Assembly: GCF_027533845.1 (NCBI RefSeq)
Contig: NZ_JAPZVN010000001.1
Coordinates: 310,001-374,000 of the forward strand
DNA: 64,000 bases
DNA from: Streptomyces sp. RPT161
GTDB lineage: Bacteria > Actinomycetota > Actinomycetes > Streptomycetales > Streptomycetaceae
Reading direction: 5' to 3'
The notes beneath the pieces are model-generated. The model made no database searches and was not told the DNA's origin. It saw only the letters and a list, made by a program, of their open reading frames with translations. The position numbers were made by a program, and so were the translations under genes. This document shows positions 34,814-43,253 of this stretch, one piece after another. How positions within the stretch are numbered: position 1 is the first letter of the stretch; every line of letters begins with the position of its first letter.

Positions 34814-35922
34814 CTGCGTCCTTCCGCTGCGTACGGGGTGGGGTCGTCGACTGCGGTCTGCGAAGCGGTGCGGGGCGGGCGCTGCGGCGCTGCCGAGCGG
34901 CGCACCGCGTCCAGGAGGTCGGCCTGCCGCAGACAGGCGCGCGCGTCGGGGAGACCCGCCAGGTCGGTGCCGGGGGCGGCCTCTCGCCGACGGGGATCCG
35001 GGGCGGCCGCGGAGCGGCAGGCGGTCTCGAAGGCCCGGACGGTCAGGGCGACCTGGTCGGCGGGCGGCAGCTCGATCCGCTCGGTGGTTTCGCGACGCTC
35101 AAGATGGATCACCGGGCGGCGGCCGGGCGGCGGGGTGAAGGCGCGGTCCAGGGTGATCCGCCCCTCGCTGCCCCACAGTTCGTAGGCCGACCGGTAGGCG
35201 TGGTCCATGCCGAAGGTCAACTGGGCGCTGACGCCGTGCTCGTCACGCAGCAGGGCGGCACCCGCGGTCTCCACGGCGCTGCCGGGTCTCGCGTGCAGAG
35301 TCGCGGCGACGGTGTGCAGCCGCTCGCCGAGGAAGTGGACGGCGGCCCTGACCGGGTACACGCCGATGTCGAACAGCGCGCCGCCGCCGAGTTCGGGTAC
35401 GTGGCGGATGTCGTCGGCGGGCAGCCGGGGCACGGCGAACGCGGCGCTGAAGGAGCGCAGTTCGCCGATCGCCCCGTCGGCAACCAGGGCGCGCACGGCC
35501 TGGTGCTGGGGGTGATGGACGAACATGACATTCTCCATCAGCGCCAGCGAACGCTCCGCCGCCAGCGTCAGCAGCGCGCGCGTGCGCGCGGGCTCGCAGG
35601 TCAGCGGCTTCTCGGCGAGAACGTGCTTGCCGGCCAGCAGCGCCGCTTCCGCCCAGGTGGCGTGCAGCACGGCGGGCAGCGGTATGTACACCGCGTCCAC
35701 GTCGTCCAGGCCGAGCAGATGCGCATAGCCAGTGACGGGGCGGCAGCCGTACCGGCCCGCGACGTCGGTGGCCTGTGCCGCGTCACGGCTGGCGACCGCG
35801 GCGATCTCAATGCCGTCGGCAGCCGCGAAGGCGGGCAGCATCCGCCGCCGGGCGATGTCCGCACACCCCAGCACCCCTATGCGCAGGGGACGTCCGGAGA
35901 GGTCGCGTGCGGGCTCAGCCAT
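34810..35922 (-). CDS. Gfo/Idh/MocA oxidoreductase, NDP-hexose 3-ketoreductase
   Basis: This 370-residue protein has an N-terminal Rossmann domain (IGVLGCADIARR near 15-26) and EKPL near 103, whose Lys is catalytic in the family. Homologues such as UrdT/LanT/TylC-type enzymes reduce the 3-keto group left by the 2,3-dehydratase to give a TDP-4-keto-2,6-dideoxyhexose. The start ATG at 35922 overlaps the stop of the 2,3-dehydratase by 8 bases (ATGGCTGA), matching functional pairing of the two steps. The C-terminal 30 residues are Arg/Pro-rich and look dispensable. Confidence 0.87.
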   Translation of the reverse strand: MAEPARDLSGRPLRIGVLGCADIARRRMLPAFAAADGIEIAAVASRDAAQATDVAGRYGCRPVTGYAHLLGLDDVDAVYIPLPAVLHATWAEAALLAGKHVLAEKPLTCEPARTRALLTLAAERSLALMENVMFVHHPQHQAVRALVADGAIGELRSFSAAFAVPRLPADDIRHVPELGGGALFDIGVYPVRAAVHFLGERLHTVAATLHARPGSAVETAGAALLRDEHGVSAQLTFGMDHAYRSAYELWGSEGRITLDRAFTPPPGRRPVIHLERRETTERIELPPADQVALTVRAFETACRSAAAPDPRRREAAPGTDLAGLPDARACLRQADLLDAVRRSAAPQRPPRTASQTAVDDPTPYAAEGRR

Positions 35923-37315
35923 GGTCGCCCAGCTCCGCCGCCAGGCAGGCCGCCAGGGTACGGGCCTGGACGTTGACACAGTGCCCCTGCTGGATGAACC
36001 AGGACAGCTGACCGGGCGTCAGCCAACGGTAGCCGGGCGGTTCGTCCAGCGGTGCCTGCGTCTCGTCGGCGTCGATCAGCAGGTAGCGGCTGACGGCGTC
36101 GAGGAAGCGCCCGCCCTCCTCGGAGTGCAGCGCCTCGTAGCGGATGCGGGAGGGGTCGGCCCGCAGCGCTAGGTCCAGGAACGGGGGCCGTTCGTGAGCG
36201 GGCAGGCCCGCGTAGTTGTCCGGCGTACACATCACGGTCGGCGACAGCTCGACGGTCTCCCGCAGCCCGCCCTCTCTCCTGGCGTGCGCGAGCAGGTGCG
36301 GCACACCGTCGATGCGGCGGGTCAGCATGGCGGCGATGCCCTGCCCGCGCGGGCGGAACAGCGGCTGAGTCCAGTAGGTGACCTCACGGCTGCCGGCCTC
36401 CACGGACGCGGCCACTACGTCGAAGTAGCGGCCGTGGATCTGGTGGATGGTGTGCGCGTCGCGCTCCCAGCCCGGCAGTCCCGCTAGCGGCACGCGGTCG
36501 GTGCGGACGTCGTGCCGGGAGCGCGACTCGGTCAGCCAGAAGGCGAGTTCGGCGTCGGAGTGCAGCGCGCTGGTACCGGCCTCGGCGTCCGTCATGGGCA
36601 CGCAGGACAGGACCGTACGGGCGTCCATGTTCACCAGGTTGTCCAGCCGGAGCAGTTGCGCGATCTGCCCGAAGGTGAGCCAGCAAAAGTCGTCGTACAG
36701 CGGTACGTCGTCCGTCGTCTCCACGATCATGTTGCGGTTGTGCTTGCCGTGGAACCAGGAGCCGTGCTCGGACTGGAGGACGTCGGCGAGGACCGTGGCG
36801 CGTCCGGTGCGGGTGAAGTACTCGAGGTACTTCACGTCCGCGCCCCGGTGCACCTTCGTGTAGTTGGAGCGGGTGGCTTGGACGGTCGGCGACAGCTGGA
36901 GCAGGTTGGGATTGCCTGGCTCCATCTTGGCCTGCATCAGGCAGTGCAGCACCCCGTCGAACTCCTTGACGAGGATGCCGAGGACCCCGATCTCCGGCTG
37001 CCTGATGATGGGCTGGTACCAGCCGCCGGGGCCTGAGTCGACGGTCACCCGCAGCCCTTCGACGCTGAAGAAGCGCCCGCTGTGGTGGCGGAGGTTTCCC
37101 GTGCCCTCCTCGGTGTACCAGCCCTCCAACTCGGCGAACGGGATGGTGCCGACCCGGAAGGGGTGGGCCGCGCGCCGCCAGGCGAACCAGCGGTGGAACT
37201 GCCCGAGATCCAGGTGCGCGCCCTGGGCGGCCGCGGCGGAACGAGCGATCCGGGCGGCCGGGGCCGCGTCGTACCGCGGCCGCAACGCGGTGGGCACTGC
37301 GAGCATGGGTGACAT
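35915..37315 (-). CDS. NDP-hexose 2,3-dehydratase (EvaA/UrdS/TylX3 family)
   Basis: This 466-residue protein is built of two homologous halves. The first contains WYQPIIRQPEIGVLG and LQLSPTVQATRSNY. The second contains TYWTQPLFRPRGQGIAAML and VELSPTVMCTPDNY. This internal duplication is the hallmark of the family. It removes the C2 hydroxyl of TDP-4-keto-6-deoxyglucose, committing the sugar to a 2-deoxy series. The start is an ATG at 37315; the 265-base spacer upstream is GC-rich and holds no gene I can support. It overlaps the 3-ketoreductase downstream. Confidence 0.93.
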   Translation of the reverse strand: MSPMLAVPTALRPRYDAAPAARIARSAAAAQGAHLDLGQFHRWFAWRRAAHPFRVGTIPFAELEGWYTEEGTGNLRHHSGRFFSVEGLRVTVDSGPGGWYQPIIRQPEIGVLGILVKEFDGVLHCLMQAKMEPGNPNLLQLSPTVQATRSNYTKVHRGADVKYLEYFTRTGRATVLADVLQSEHGSWFHGKHNRNMIVETTDDVPLYDDFCWLTFGQIAQLLRLDNLVNMDARTVLSCVPMTDAEAGTSALHSDAELAFWLTESRSRHDVRTDRVPLAGLPGWERDAHTIHQIHGRYFDVVAASVEAGSREVTYWTQPLFRPRGQGIAAMLTRRIDGVPHLLAHARREGGLRETVELSPTVMCTPDNYAGLPAHERPPFLDLALRADPSRIRYEALHSEEGGRFLDAVSRYLLIDADETQAPLDEPPGYRWLTPGQLSWFIQQGHCVNVQARTLAACLAAELGDHG

Positions 37316-37580
37316 GCCGGGGGTCTCCTCGACGTCGTACGGACGGTTGAACGGGTCGGGTTGAGGGCGGGACGGGCGGGGCCCGGCCGAGGCGGCGCGG
37401 GCGGCCCTCGGTGCCGCAGGCCGACGGGGGGCCAGCGGACGGGGTCCGCGTGCAACGGGCCGAGGCGGCCGAAGTCAGCGCTGTGGTCGGCGGGTTGCGG
37501 ACGTGGCCGAGCGAGCCGCCCGGCGAATCCCGGGCCGGCCGACGGCGCCGACGTCGGCGAGCCGCCGGGCGGGTCCGGGA

Positions 37581-38342
37581 TCAGCGGCCGCCCGCCACCG
37601 TCAGGGACTCGCCGGTGATGTTGCCGTTGGCCCCCGAGCACAGGAACACCACGGCGGCGGCCACGTCCTCGGGGTCGCTCAGCCGTCCGGTGGGCGTCGC
37701 GGCGATCTCCCGCGCGCGGACCGGCTCCGGCAGTCCCTTGAGCATCCGCTCGGTCACCGTCAGCCCCGGGCAGACCACGTTGACCAGCAGACCGTCACCG
37801 CCGAGGTCCCACATGAGGCTGCGGGCAAGGCCGTGCAGCCCCGCCTTGGCAGCCCCGTAGAACTCCTGGCCGCGGTTGCCGCCCAGCGCGTTGTGCGAGG
37901 AGATCAGTGCGATCCGGCCCCAGCCCCGCCGCCGCATGCCGGGCACGGCCTGCTGGACGGTACGGATCACGGGCGCGAGGTTGCCGTCCACGACCGGCAG
38001 CCAGTCCTCCTCGGGCACGTTCTCGAACGGGGTGCCGGGCGCCCTGCGCACGCCCCAGCGCACCGCGTTGGCCACCAGGACGTCCAGGGATCCCCAGCGC
38101 TCCTCGACGGCGGCCACCACGTGCCGGGGCGAGGCGGGGTCGTCCAGGGCGTAGGCGACGGGGAAGGCCCGGTCCTGCGCGGCGCCCAGCTCCTGCGCCA
38201 ACTCCTCCGCCGCGTCACCGTCGTTGCGGTACGACACCGCGACGCGGGCGCCCTCCTGGGAGAAGGCGCGGGCCACCGCCCGGCCGATTCCACTGGTGGC
38301 CCCCGTGACCAGCACGGTGCGTTCCCTCAGGCCAAGGTCCAT
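37581..38342 (-). CDS. short-chain dehydrogenase/reductase
   Basis: This 253-residue classical SDR has the cofactor loop TGATSGIG near residue 14, NAVRWG near 93, catalytic Ser in ALISSHN near 146 and YGAAK near 162, all intact and NADPH-type in appearance. The ATG at 38342 follows AAAGGA. Its position between the 3,4-dehydratase and 2,3-dehydratase genes suggests a ketoreduction in deoxysugar assembly. It could equally be a polyketide ketoreductase, since it resembles FabG-type reductases. Confidence 0.82.
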   Translation of the reverse strand: MDLGLRERTVLVTGATSGIGRAVARAFSQEGARVAVSYRNDGDAAEELAQELGAAQDRAFPVAYALDDPASPRHVVAAVEERWGSLDVLVANAVRWGVRRAPGTPFENVPEEDWLPVVDGNLAPVIRTVQQAVPGMRRRGWGRIALISSHNALGGNRGQEFYGAAKAGLHGLARSLMWDLGGDGLLVNVVCPGLTVTERMLKGLPEPVRAREIAATPTGRLSDPEDVAAAVVFLCSGANGNITGESLTVAGGR

Positions 38343-38392
38343 GTCCGATCCTTTGCGTCCTTGTCGTACGGGTGCGAGCGGCGGGCAGACGG

Positions 38393-39697
38393 TCATCCGC
38401 GGGCCGCGACGAATTCCTTGATCGTGCCGATGACGTAATCGAGCATTTCGTCGGTGAGGGCGGGATAGACGCCGATCCAGAAGGTGTGCTCGGTGATGAC
38501 GTCACTGTTGGTGAGGTCGCCGACGACGCGGTGGGGCTGGTTGACGTAGGCGGGCTGGCGGGTGAGGTTGCCAGCGAAGAGGCGGCGGGTGCCGATCTTG
38601 CGCTCCTCCAGGTGCGCGACGAGTTCGGCGCGGCTGAAAGGAGCGTCGGGGAGGACCGTGAGGACGAAGCCGAACCAGCTCGGGTCGCTGCCCGCAGTCG
38701 GCACCGGGAGCAACAGGTGGGGCAGGCCGTCCAGTCCCTCGCGCAGCCGGCGCCAGTTGTGCTTGCGGGCGGCGGTGAACTCCTCCAGGCGGTTGAGCTG
38801 GCTCAGGCCGAGGGCGGCCTGGAGGTCGGTCGCCTTCAGGTTGTAACCGATGTGGGAGAAAATGTACTTGTGGTCGTAGCCATGGGGCAGGGCGCCCATC
38901 TGGTGGTCGAACCGCTTGAAGCAGGTGTTGTTCTTGCCAGGTTCGCACCAGCAGTCCCGGCCCCAGTCGCGCAGGGACTCCACGATCCGGGCCAGCTGGA
39001 GGTTGGACGTCAGCACGCAGCCGCCCTCGCCCATGGTGAGGTGGTGGGCGGGGTAGAAACTGACGGTGGTCACGTCGCCGAACGTGCCGGTGACCTGGCC
39101 CTGGTAGGTGGTGCCGACCGCGTCGCAGTTGTCCTCGACGAAGTAGAGGTCGTGGGCGCGGGCCAGCTCGGCGATCTCTGCGGCCTCGAAGGGGTTGCCG
39201 AGGGCGTGGGCGATCATGATGGCCCGGGTCTTGGGGCCGATGGCCTGGGCGACGCGGTCCGCGGTGGTGTTGTACGTCCCCAGTTCCACGTCGACGAAGA
39301 CGGGCACGAGGCCGTTCTGGACGATGGGGTTGACGGTGGTGGGGAAGCCTGCCGCCACGGTGATGACCTCGTCGCCCGGCTTGAGGCGCCGGTCCCCCAG
39401 GGTGTGGGAGGTCAGGGCGGTAAGGGCGAGGAGGTTGGCGGATGACCCGGAGTTGGTCAGATGGGCCTTGCGGCGCCTGAGGGCCTTGGCGAAGCGTGAT
39501 TCGAAGCTGCGGGAGCTGGCCCCGGCCGCGATGCGCAGGTCGAGGGCGGCTTCCACCAGCGCGACCCGGTCATCGGCGTTCAGGGTCGCCCCGGACGGCC
39601 AGATCTCGGTCACCCCCGGCTCGAACGGCCGGTTGTCCGTGACGTCCTCGTGGTACCTGCGGACCTGGTCGAGAATGAGCGCCTTGTCGCCGCGCAT
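38393..39697 (-). CDS. NDP-hexose 3,4-dehydratase (SpnQ/UrdQ/RfbH-like, PMP and [2Fe-2S])
   Basis: This 434-residue DegT-family protein is specialised for C3 deoxygenation. The PLP lysine is replaced by His in YPAHHLTMGEGG near 217, so it uses PMP. A cysteine set in DCWCEPGKNNTC near 246-256 matches the iron-sulfur ligands of RfbH/ColD-type E1 enzymes. Together with a reductase it makes TDP-4-keto-2,3,6-trideoxyhexose, the precursor of rhodinose, amicetose and similar sugars. No dedicated E3 reductase is adjacent; the ferredoxin at 29.2 kb could serve. AAGGAGG precedes the ATG. It is the first gene of the leftward operon. Confidence 0.93.
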   Translation of the reverse strand: MRGDKALILDQVRRYHEDVTDNRPFEPGVTEIWPSGATLNADDRVALVEAALDLRIAAGASSRSFESRFAKALRRRKAHLTNSGSSANLLALTALTSHTLGDRRLKPGDEVITVAAGFPTTVNPIVQNGLVPVFVDVELGTYNTTADRVAQAIGPKTRAIMIAHALGNPFEAAEIAELARAHDLYFVEDNCDAVGTTYQGQVTGTFGDVTTVSFYPAHHLTMGEGGCVLTSNLQLARIVESLRDWGRDCWCEPGKNNTCFKRFDHQMGALPHGYDHKYIFSHIGYNLKATDLQAALGLSQLNRLEEFTAARKHNWRRLREGLDGLPHLLLPVPTAGSDPSWFGFVLTVLPDAPFSRAELVAHLEERKIGTRRLFAGNLTRQPAYVNQPHRVVGDLTNSDVITEHTFWIGVYPALTDEMLDYVIGTIKEFVAARG

Positions 39698-39886
39698 CCC
39701 TGCCTCCTTCGTTCTTGGGCCTCGGCGCATCCCCGCACCTGTGGTGGACACCGGTCAGTACGCTTCGAGGCTGATCCGCCGACCTCGAACCCGGCTCGAC
39801 AGGGGATGGACACCGAATGGACCGGCCACGCTCCCAAGGCGCCCGGCACGGCGCCCAGCCGGAGCGGACCGCGTGGGCCGACTGCG

Positions 39887-39925
39887 CGAGCGGCATTCGA
39901 GCGGGGCCGTCTAGCGTCCGCGGTG
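39887..39925 (+). promoter_or_regulatory. promoter for a leaderless epimerase transcript
   Basis: TAGCGT (39912-39917) lies 8 bases before the ATG, placing the transcription start at or next to the start codon. The upstream part (AGCGGCATTC, 13 bases from TTC to TAGC) closely matches the segment before the SDR at 55.0 kb. Confidence 0.5.
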
Positions 39926-40540
39926 ATGGACATCCATGACACGGCCGTGCCCGATGCCTACCGGATCGTGCCGCGTGTGCTCACCGACGCCCGCGGCAGC
40001 TTCCACGAGTCGTTCCGCCACGAGGAGCTGGCGCGCGCCACCGGACACTGGCTGCTTCCGCGGCAGGTCAACTACTCCTCGTCCCGGCGCGGCACGGTGC
40101 GCGGTCTGCACTCGGTGCTGCTGCCACCCGGCCAGGCGAAGTACGTCACCTGTGTGCGCGGCGCGGTACGGGACTTCGTCGTCGACGTACGCCTGGGCTC
40201 GCCCGCCTTCGGCGCGTACACCACGGCGGTGCTCGACCCCCGCGAGGGCACCGGCATGTACGTGGCCGAGGGGCTCGCCCATGGGTTCGTGGCGCTGACC
40301 GACGACGCGTGTGTGAGTTACCTGTGCTCCACCGAGTACGTGCCCGGCACCCAGGTCGACATCTTCCCCTTCGACCCGGAACTCGGCGTGCCCTGGCATC
40401 TGGGGGTCGCCGGGGAGCCGCTGCTGTCGGAGAAGGACGCGGCGGCCCCCTCGCTGGCCCGCGCCGCCGACCTGGGTCTGCTCGCTCCGTACGACGCATG
40501 TCTGGCCCACTACGCGGCCCGGCGGCGAGCGGCACGGTAG
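39926..40540 (+). CDS. TDP-4-keto-6-deoxyhexose 3,5-epimerase (RmlC family)
   Basis: This 204-residue RmlC-type cupin has the catalytic His region GTVRGLHSV near residue 61 and a second conserved segment GLAHGFVAL near 119, with VVDVRLGSPAFG between them. It epimerises C5, or C3 and C5, of a 4-keto sugar and so turns the D-series into the L-series. It points away from the main sugar operon across a 228-base promoter spacer. The sequence suggests a leaderless mRNA, which supports the ATG at 39926. It is followed by IS debris. Confidence 0.9.
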   Translation: MDIHDTAVPDAYRIVPRVLTDARGSFHESFRHEELARATGHWLLPRQVNYSSSRRGTVRGLHSVLLPPGQAKYVTCVRGAVRDFVVDVRLGSPAFGAYTTAVLDPREGTGMYVAEGLAHGFVALTDDACVSYLCSTEYVPGTQVDIFPFDPELGVPWHLGVAGEPLLSEKDAAAPSLARAADLGLLAPYDACLAHYAARRRAAR

Positions 40541-40599
40541 GGATGTCCGCCGCGTGCGCGCCCGTTGACGACGGATGGGGCGACGCCGGCGTGATCCGG

Positions 40600-40935
40600 C
40601 GGACGGTGCTGCACTGCTCGCAGGCGTCCGCGTCGAAGACTGTTCGCTTCGGTGCGACGCAAGGACACTCGCGGGTGGGGCGAGTGCTACCTGCGCGGGT
40701 TGATGCTGGACGGCCGCAGGAAGTCGATCCAGCCGATGGCGATCGGCTGCCGGACGGCGACATGCAGTCCTTGCAGCAGTTCGTGAACCAGTCGGTACCG
40801 ACCTCCGGGCGGCTGTTCGTGCCTCAGGAGCGGGATGGCGACATCGAGCGCCGGGCGAAGACCGGCGTGACCGACAAGATCGGGCACCGGGAGGAGTGGC
40901 GCCTTGCTGCGGACCTGATCGAGGAAGCCATCTGA
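40600..40935 (+). pseudogene. IS701-type transposase remnant and IS debris
   Basis: In one frame (about 40655-40740) the sequence reads RRKDTRGWGECYLRGLMLDG, like the N-terminus of IS701-family DDE transposases. In another frame it continues DMQSLQQFVNQS and then LFVPQERDGDIERRAKTG with KIGHREEWRL, later parts of the same protein with the middle missing. It is frameshifted and internally deleted. Bases 40936-41031 (with GTGTCCGGAAAA and a weak 8-base inverted repeat at 40968/40997) may be another IS end. No intact gene lies between 40541 and 41031. Confidence 0.65.
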
Positions 40936-41031
40936 AGTAGAGCGTGTCCGGAAAATCGTGTGTGACAGGCTGGCCCAGGCCTGGCCGTGGTCCTTTGGCC
41001 AGCCGGGACGGACGAACATGAAAGACAAAGG

Positions 41032-42255
41032 CTAGCCGCGGGCAGCGAGTTCGGTGAGGTCGCTGGCCACGCGGGACGGGGCGGGCAGGGAGCGGACCTC
41101 GTCCCGCAGCGCCAGCGCCGCGTCCCGCGCGGGCCCGGCCAGCAGGTCCAGGACCGCGTCCCGCACCCGGGCCGCGGCCTTCTCGTCGCCCGTCAGGTCA
41201 CCGCCGGACAGGTGCCGGCCCGCGCCGACGGCGCGCAGCCGCTCCCCGGTGAGCATCTGCTCGGGGCGGGGGGACACCACGAGCTGCGGCGTTCCGACGG
41301 CCGCCGCGGTCATGGCCGTACCGCCGCTGCCCTGGTGGGCGACGGCCTCGCAGGTGGCGAGGAGCAGATGCAGCGCGGAGGTGTCCATCGCCCGCACTCC
41401 GTCGGGCAGCCGGGTGAGCGCGGCGCGCTGGGCGGGGCCGAGGGCCAGGAACACCTCCAGACCGTCGGCGGCCAGCAGCCCGGCCGCGGCCAGCAGCGGG
41501 TCGGGGCCGTCTCCGGGCGGGCCGGCCGGGCGGGCGCCAGCCTCCCAGGTGACGCACACCCGGGGTCGCGCCGGCTTCCCGAGCAGCCCGGCCGGCAACT
41601 CGGCGGGGCCGCTGTACGGAACGTGCCGCACCGACAACCGGCGCTCTTCAGTAGGAAGTTGGAGCATCGGCGGGCAGGGGTCCAGCCAGCCGAGGGGGGT
41701 GTGCACGGGGTCCGCGCCGTAGTGCTCGAACAGGTGGCGGTAGCCGGGCAGCGGGCTGCCTCCCGGACCGCTGTGCTCCAGTCTGAGCACGGCCGCGCCG
41801 CCCCACAGGTGGGCGGCCAGCGGCACATCCAGCAGCTGCGACACGACCGTGCCCGCGTAGGTGGAGCCGTCGGCGACGATCAGATCGGGACGCCAGGTGC
41901 GGGCGAATTCCAGTAGGCCGGGCACCATGTCGCCCGCGATCCGCAACTGCCGGTCCACCAGGGAGCCGAGCATCCGTCGCCGTTCCGCGCCCAGTTCCGC
42001 GAGCCGCAGCGGCCAGTCCGCGGGCCAGTCCCGCAGGACGGCGGCGGCCCGCGGACCGCCCATCGCGGGGGGCGCGGCAGGCGGCGCGGTGACGCCGACG
42101 GCCACCGCGGTCAGCCCGGCGGCGCCCACCGCGGGAGCGCAGTCGGACGGTACGGCGACGAGCACCTCGTGCCCCGCTGCCCGGCAGGCCCAGGCGAGCG
42201 GCACCATCGGGAAGAGATGCGCGGACGCGGACCAGGTGGTGAAGAGAATGCGCAC
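41032..42255 (-). CDS. GT1-family glycosyltransferase
   Basis: This 407-residue GT-B enzyme resembles polyketide glycosyltransferases of the UrdGT/LanGT kind. It has the N-terminal ILFTTWSASAHLFPMVPLAWA acceptor-domain opening and, in the C-terminal domain, HQGSGGTAMTA near 310, which binds the nucleotide sugar. I chose the GTG at 42255 (GGAGGAG precedes it) because upstream sequence belongs to the antisense of the cyclase gene. It should attach a TDP-deoxyhexose to the aglycone or extend a sugar chain. It is last in the operon with the cyclase and a second glycosyltransferase. Confidence 0.9.
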   Translation of the reverse strand: MRILFTTWSASAHLFPMVPLAWACRAAGHEVLVAVPSDCAPAVGAAGLTAVAVGVTAPPAAPPAMGGPRAAAVLRDWPADWPLRLAELGAERRRMLGSLVDRQLRIAGDMVPGLLEFARTWRPDLIVADGSTYAGTVVSQLLDVPLAAHLWGGAAVLRLEHSGPGGSPLPGYRHLFEHYGADPVHTPLGWLDPCPPMLQLPTEERRLSVRHVPYSGPAELPAGLLGKPARPRVCVTWEAGARPAGPPGDGPDPLLAAAGLLAADGLEVFLALGPAQRAALTRLPDGVRAMDTSALHLLLATCEAVAHQGSGGTAMTAAAVGTPQLVVSPRPEQMLTGERLRAVGAGRHLSGGDLTGDEKAAARVRDAVLDLLAGPARDAALALRDEVRSLPAPSRVASDLTELAARG

Positions 42256-42289
42256 GGTGCTCCTCCAGAGGGTCGAAGTGGTGCGCGTA

Positions 42290-43216
42290 TCAGCCCACGA
42301 GGTGGCCGGCGCCCTCGGGCAAGTCCTGCTCCGCGCCCTCGCCGAGCCAGGCCAGCAGCTCGGCGCGGCGCTCGTCCCCGACGCCCTCGGCAAGGGTCTC
42401 GGGACGGGCGACGGCGAGCCGCTCGGCGGTGACGCGGACGCCGTCCGCCTCCTGGGCCAGCCGCCACGAGCGCCGGTACAGGGCGAACTCGCGGGGCGGA
42501 TCGAGGTGCTTGACGACGATGGTGTGCGGGGCGCGGCCGATGTGCACGGTGCGGCCGCTGCCGGTGGATCCGTCGAGGTGCGGTGTGTCCGCGGTGCCGA
42601 ACACAGCGGTCTCCTCGGCGGTTCCATCCTGGCCGAGGGCGGCGGACAGGCGCGCGTGGACGTCCCCGACCGTGCCGGGCAGCAGCGCCCGGCGCTCGGC
42701 GCGCAGCAGTAGCGGCCCGTCCTGCTCACGGCCCTCGACGGCGGCCTTGAGGGTACGCATCTGCAGGGCGCCGTGCCGGTCCAGCTCCCCGGCGGTGGTC
42801 GCCGGGTCCTGGTCGGTGGTGAACCAGTGGTGCGACTCGACGCGGCAGCCGCCGCCCTCCAGGGCGATGAACAGCCACTCGCCGCCGAGCCTGCGGATCG
42901 CGCCCACGGTGCCCTGCTGCTCGAAGACCATGCGCAGCGTGTCGTCGTGGAGGCGGCGCCGGGACTGCCAGATCCGCAGCCCGCCCTCGGGTCCCGGGCG
43001 CACCGCCCAGAACTTCGACAGGTCCTCGCTGCCGCGCTGCTCGACGATCTCGGTGTGCACGATCCACGGGTAGAGCAGCGGCCAGCCGCCCACGTCCGTG
43101 AGCGTGCGGTAGACAAGCTCGGCGGGCGCGTCGACGGTGATCTCGGCCTTGGTGCGGTGGATCTCCTCCGTCGCGGGGCCCGTCCGCCGCGCGGCCTCGG
43201 TGGTGGTCTGGGTCAT
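42290..43216 (-). CDS. didomain polyketide aromatase/cyclase (SRPBCC)
   Basis: This 308-residue protein has two START/SRPBCC-like domains. The first begins KAEITVDAPAELVYRTLTDV with WPLLYPW near 45. The second starts near 155 and includes HARLSAAL and FALYRRSWRL. This two-domain form is typical of type II polyketide aromatase/cyclases that fold and dehydrate the first ring. It is the best evidence in the window that the product is an aromatic polyketide. The ATG at 43216 has GAGGAGC upstream. It is flanked on both sides by glycosyltransferase genes in one operon. Confidence 0.88.
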   Translation of the reverse strand: MTQTTTEAARRTGPATEEIHRTKAEITVDAPAELVYRTLTDVGGWPLLYPWIVHTEIVEQRGSEDLSKFWAVRPGPEGGLRIWQSRRRLHDDTLRMVFEQQGTVGAIRRLGGEWLFIALEGGGCRVESHHWFTTDQDPATTAGELDRHGALQMRTLKAAVEGREQDGPLLLRAERRALLPGTVGDVHARLSAALGQDGTAEETAVFGTADTPHLDGSTGSGRTVHIGRAPHTIVVKHLDPPREFALYRRSWRLAQEADGVRVTAERLAVARPETLAEGVGDERRAELLAWLGEGAEQDLPEGAGHLVG

Positions 43217-43253
43217 GGTCAGGGTGCTCCTCGCAGGGGATCGGGCAGCGGGT

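Noticed and set aside
33176-35185. 669-codon plus-strand frame opposite the carboxylase
   Set aside because: Shadow of the clear PccB-like gene in the opposite strand.
42256-43116. N-terminal extension making a 694-residue glycosyltransferase
   Set aside because: The extra part overlaps the aromatase/cyclase in another frame; the GTG at 42255 with GGAGGAG gives a normal GT length.
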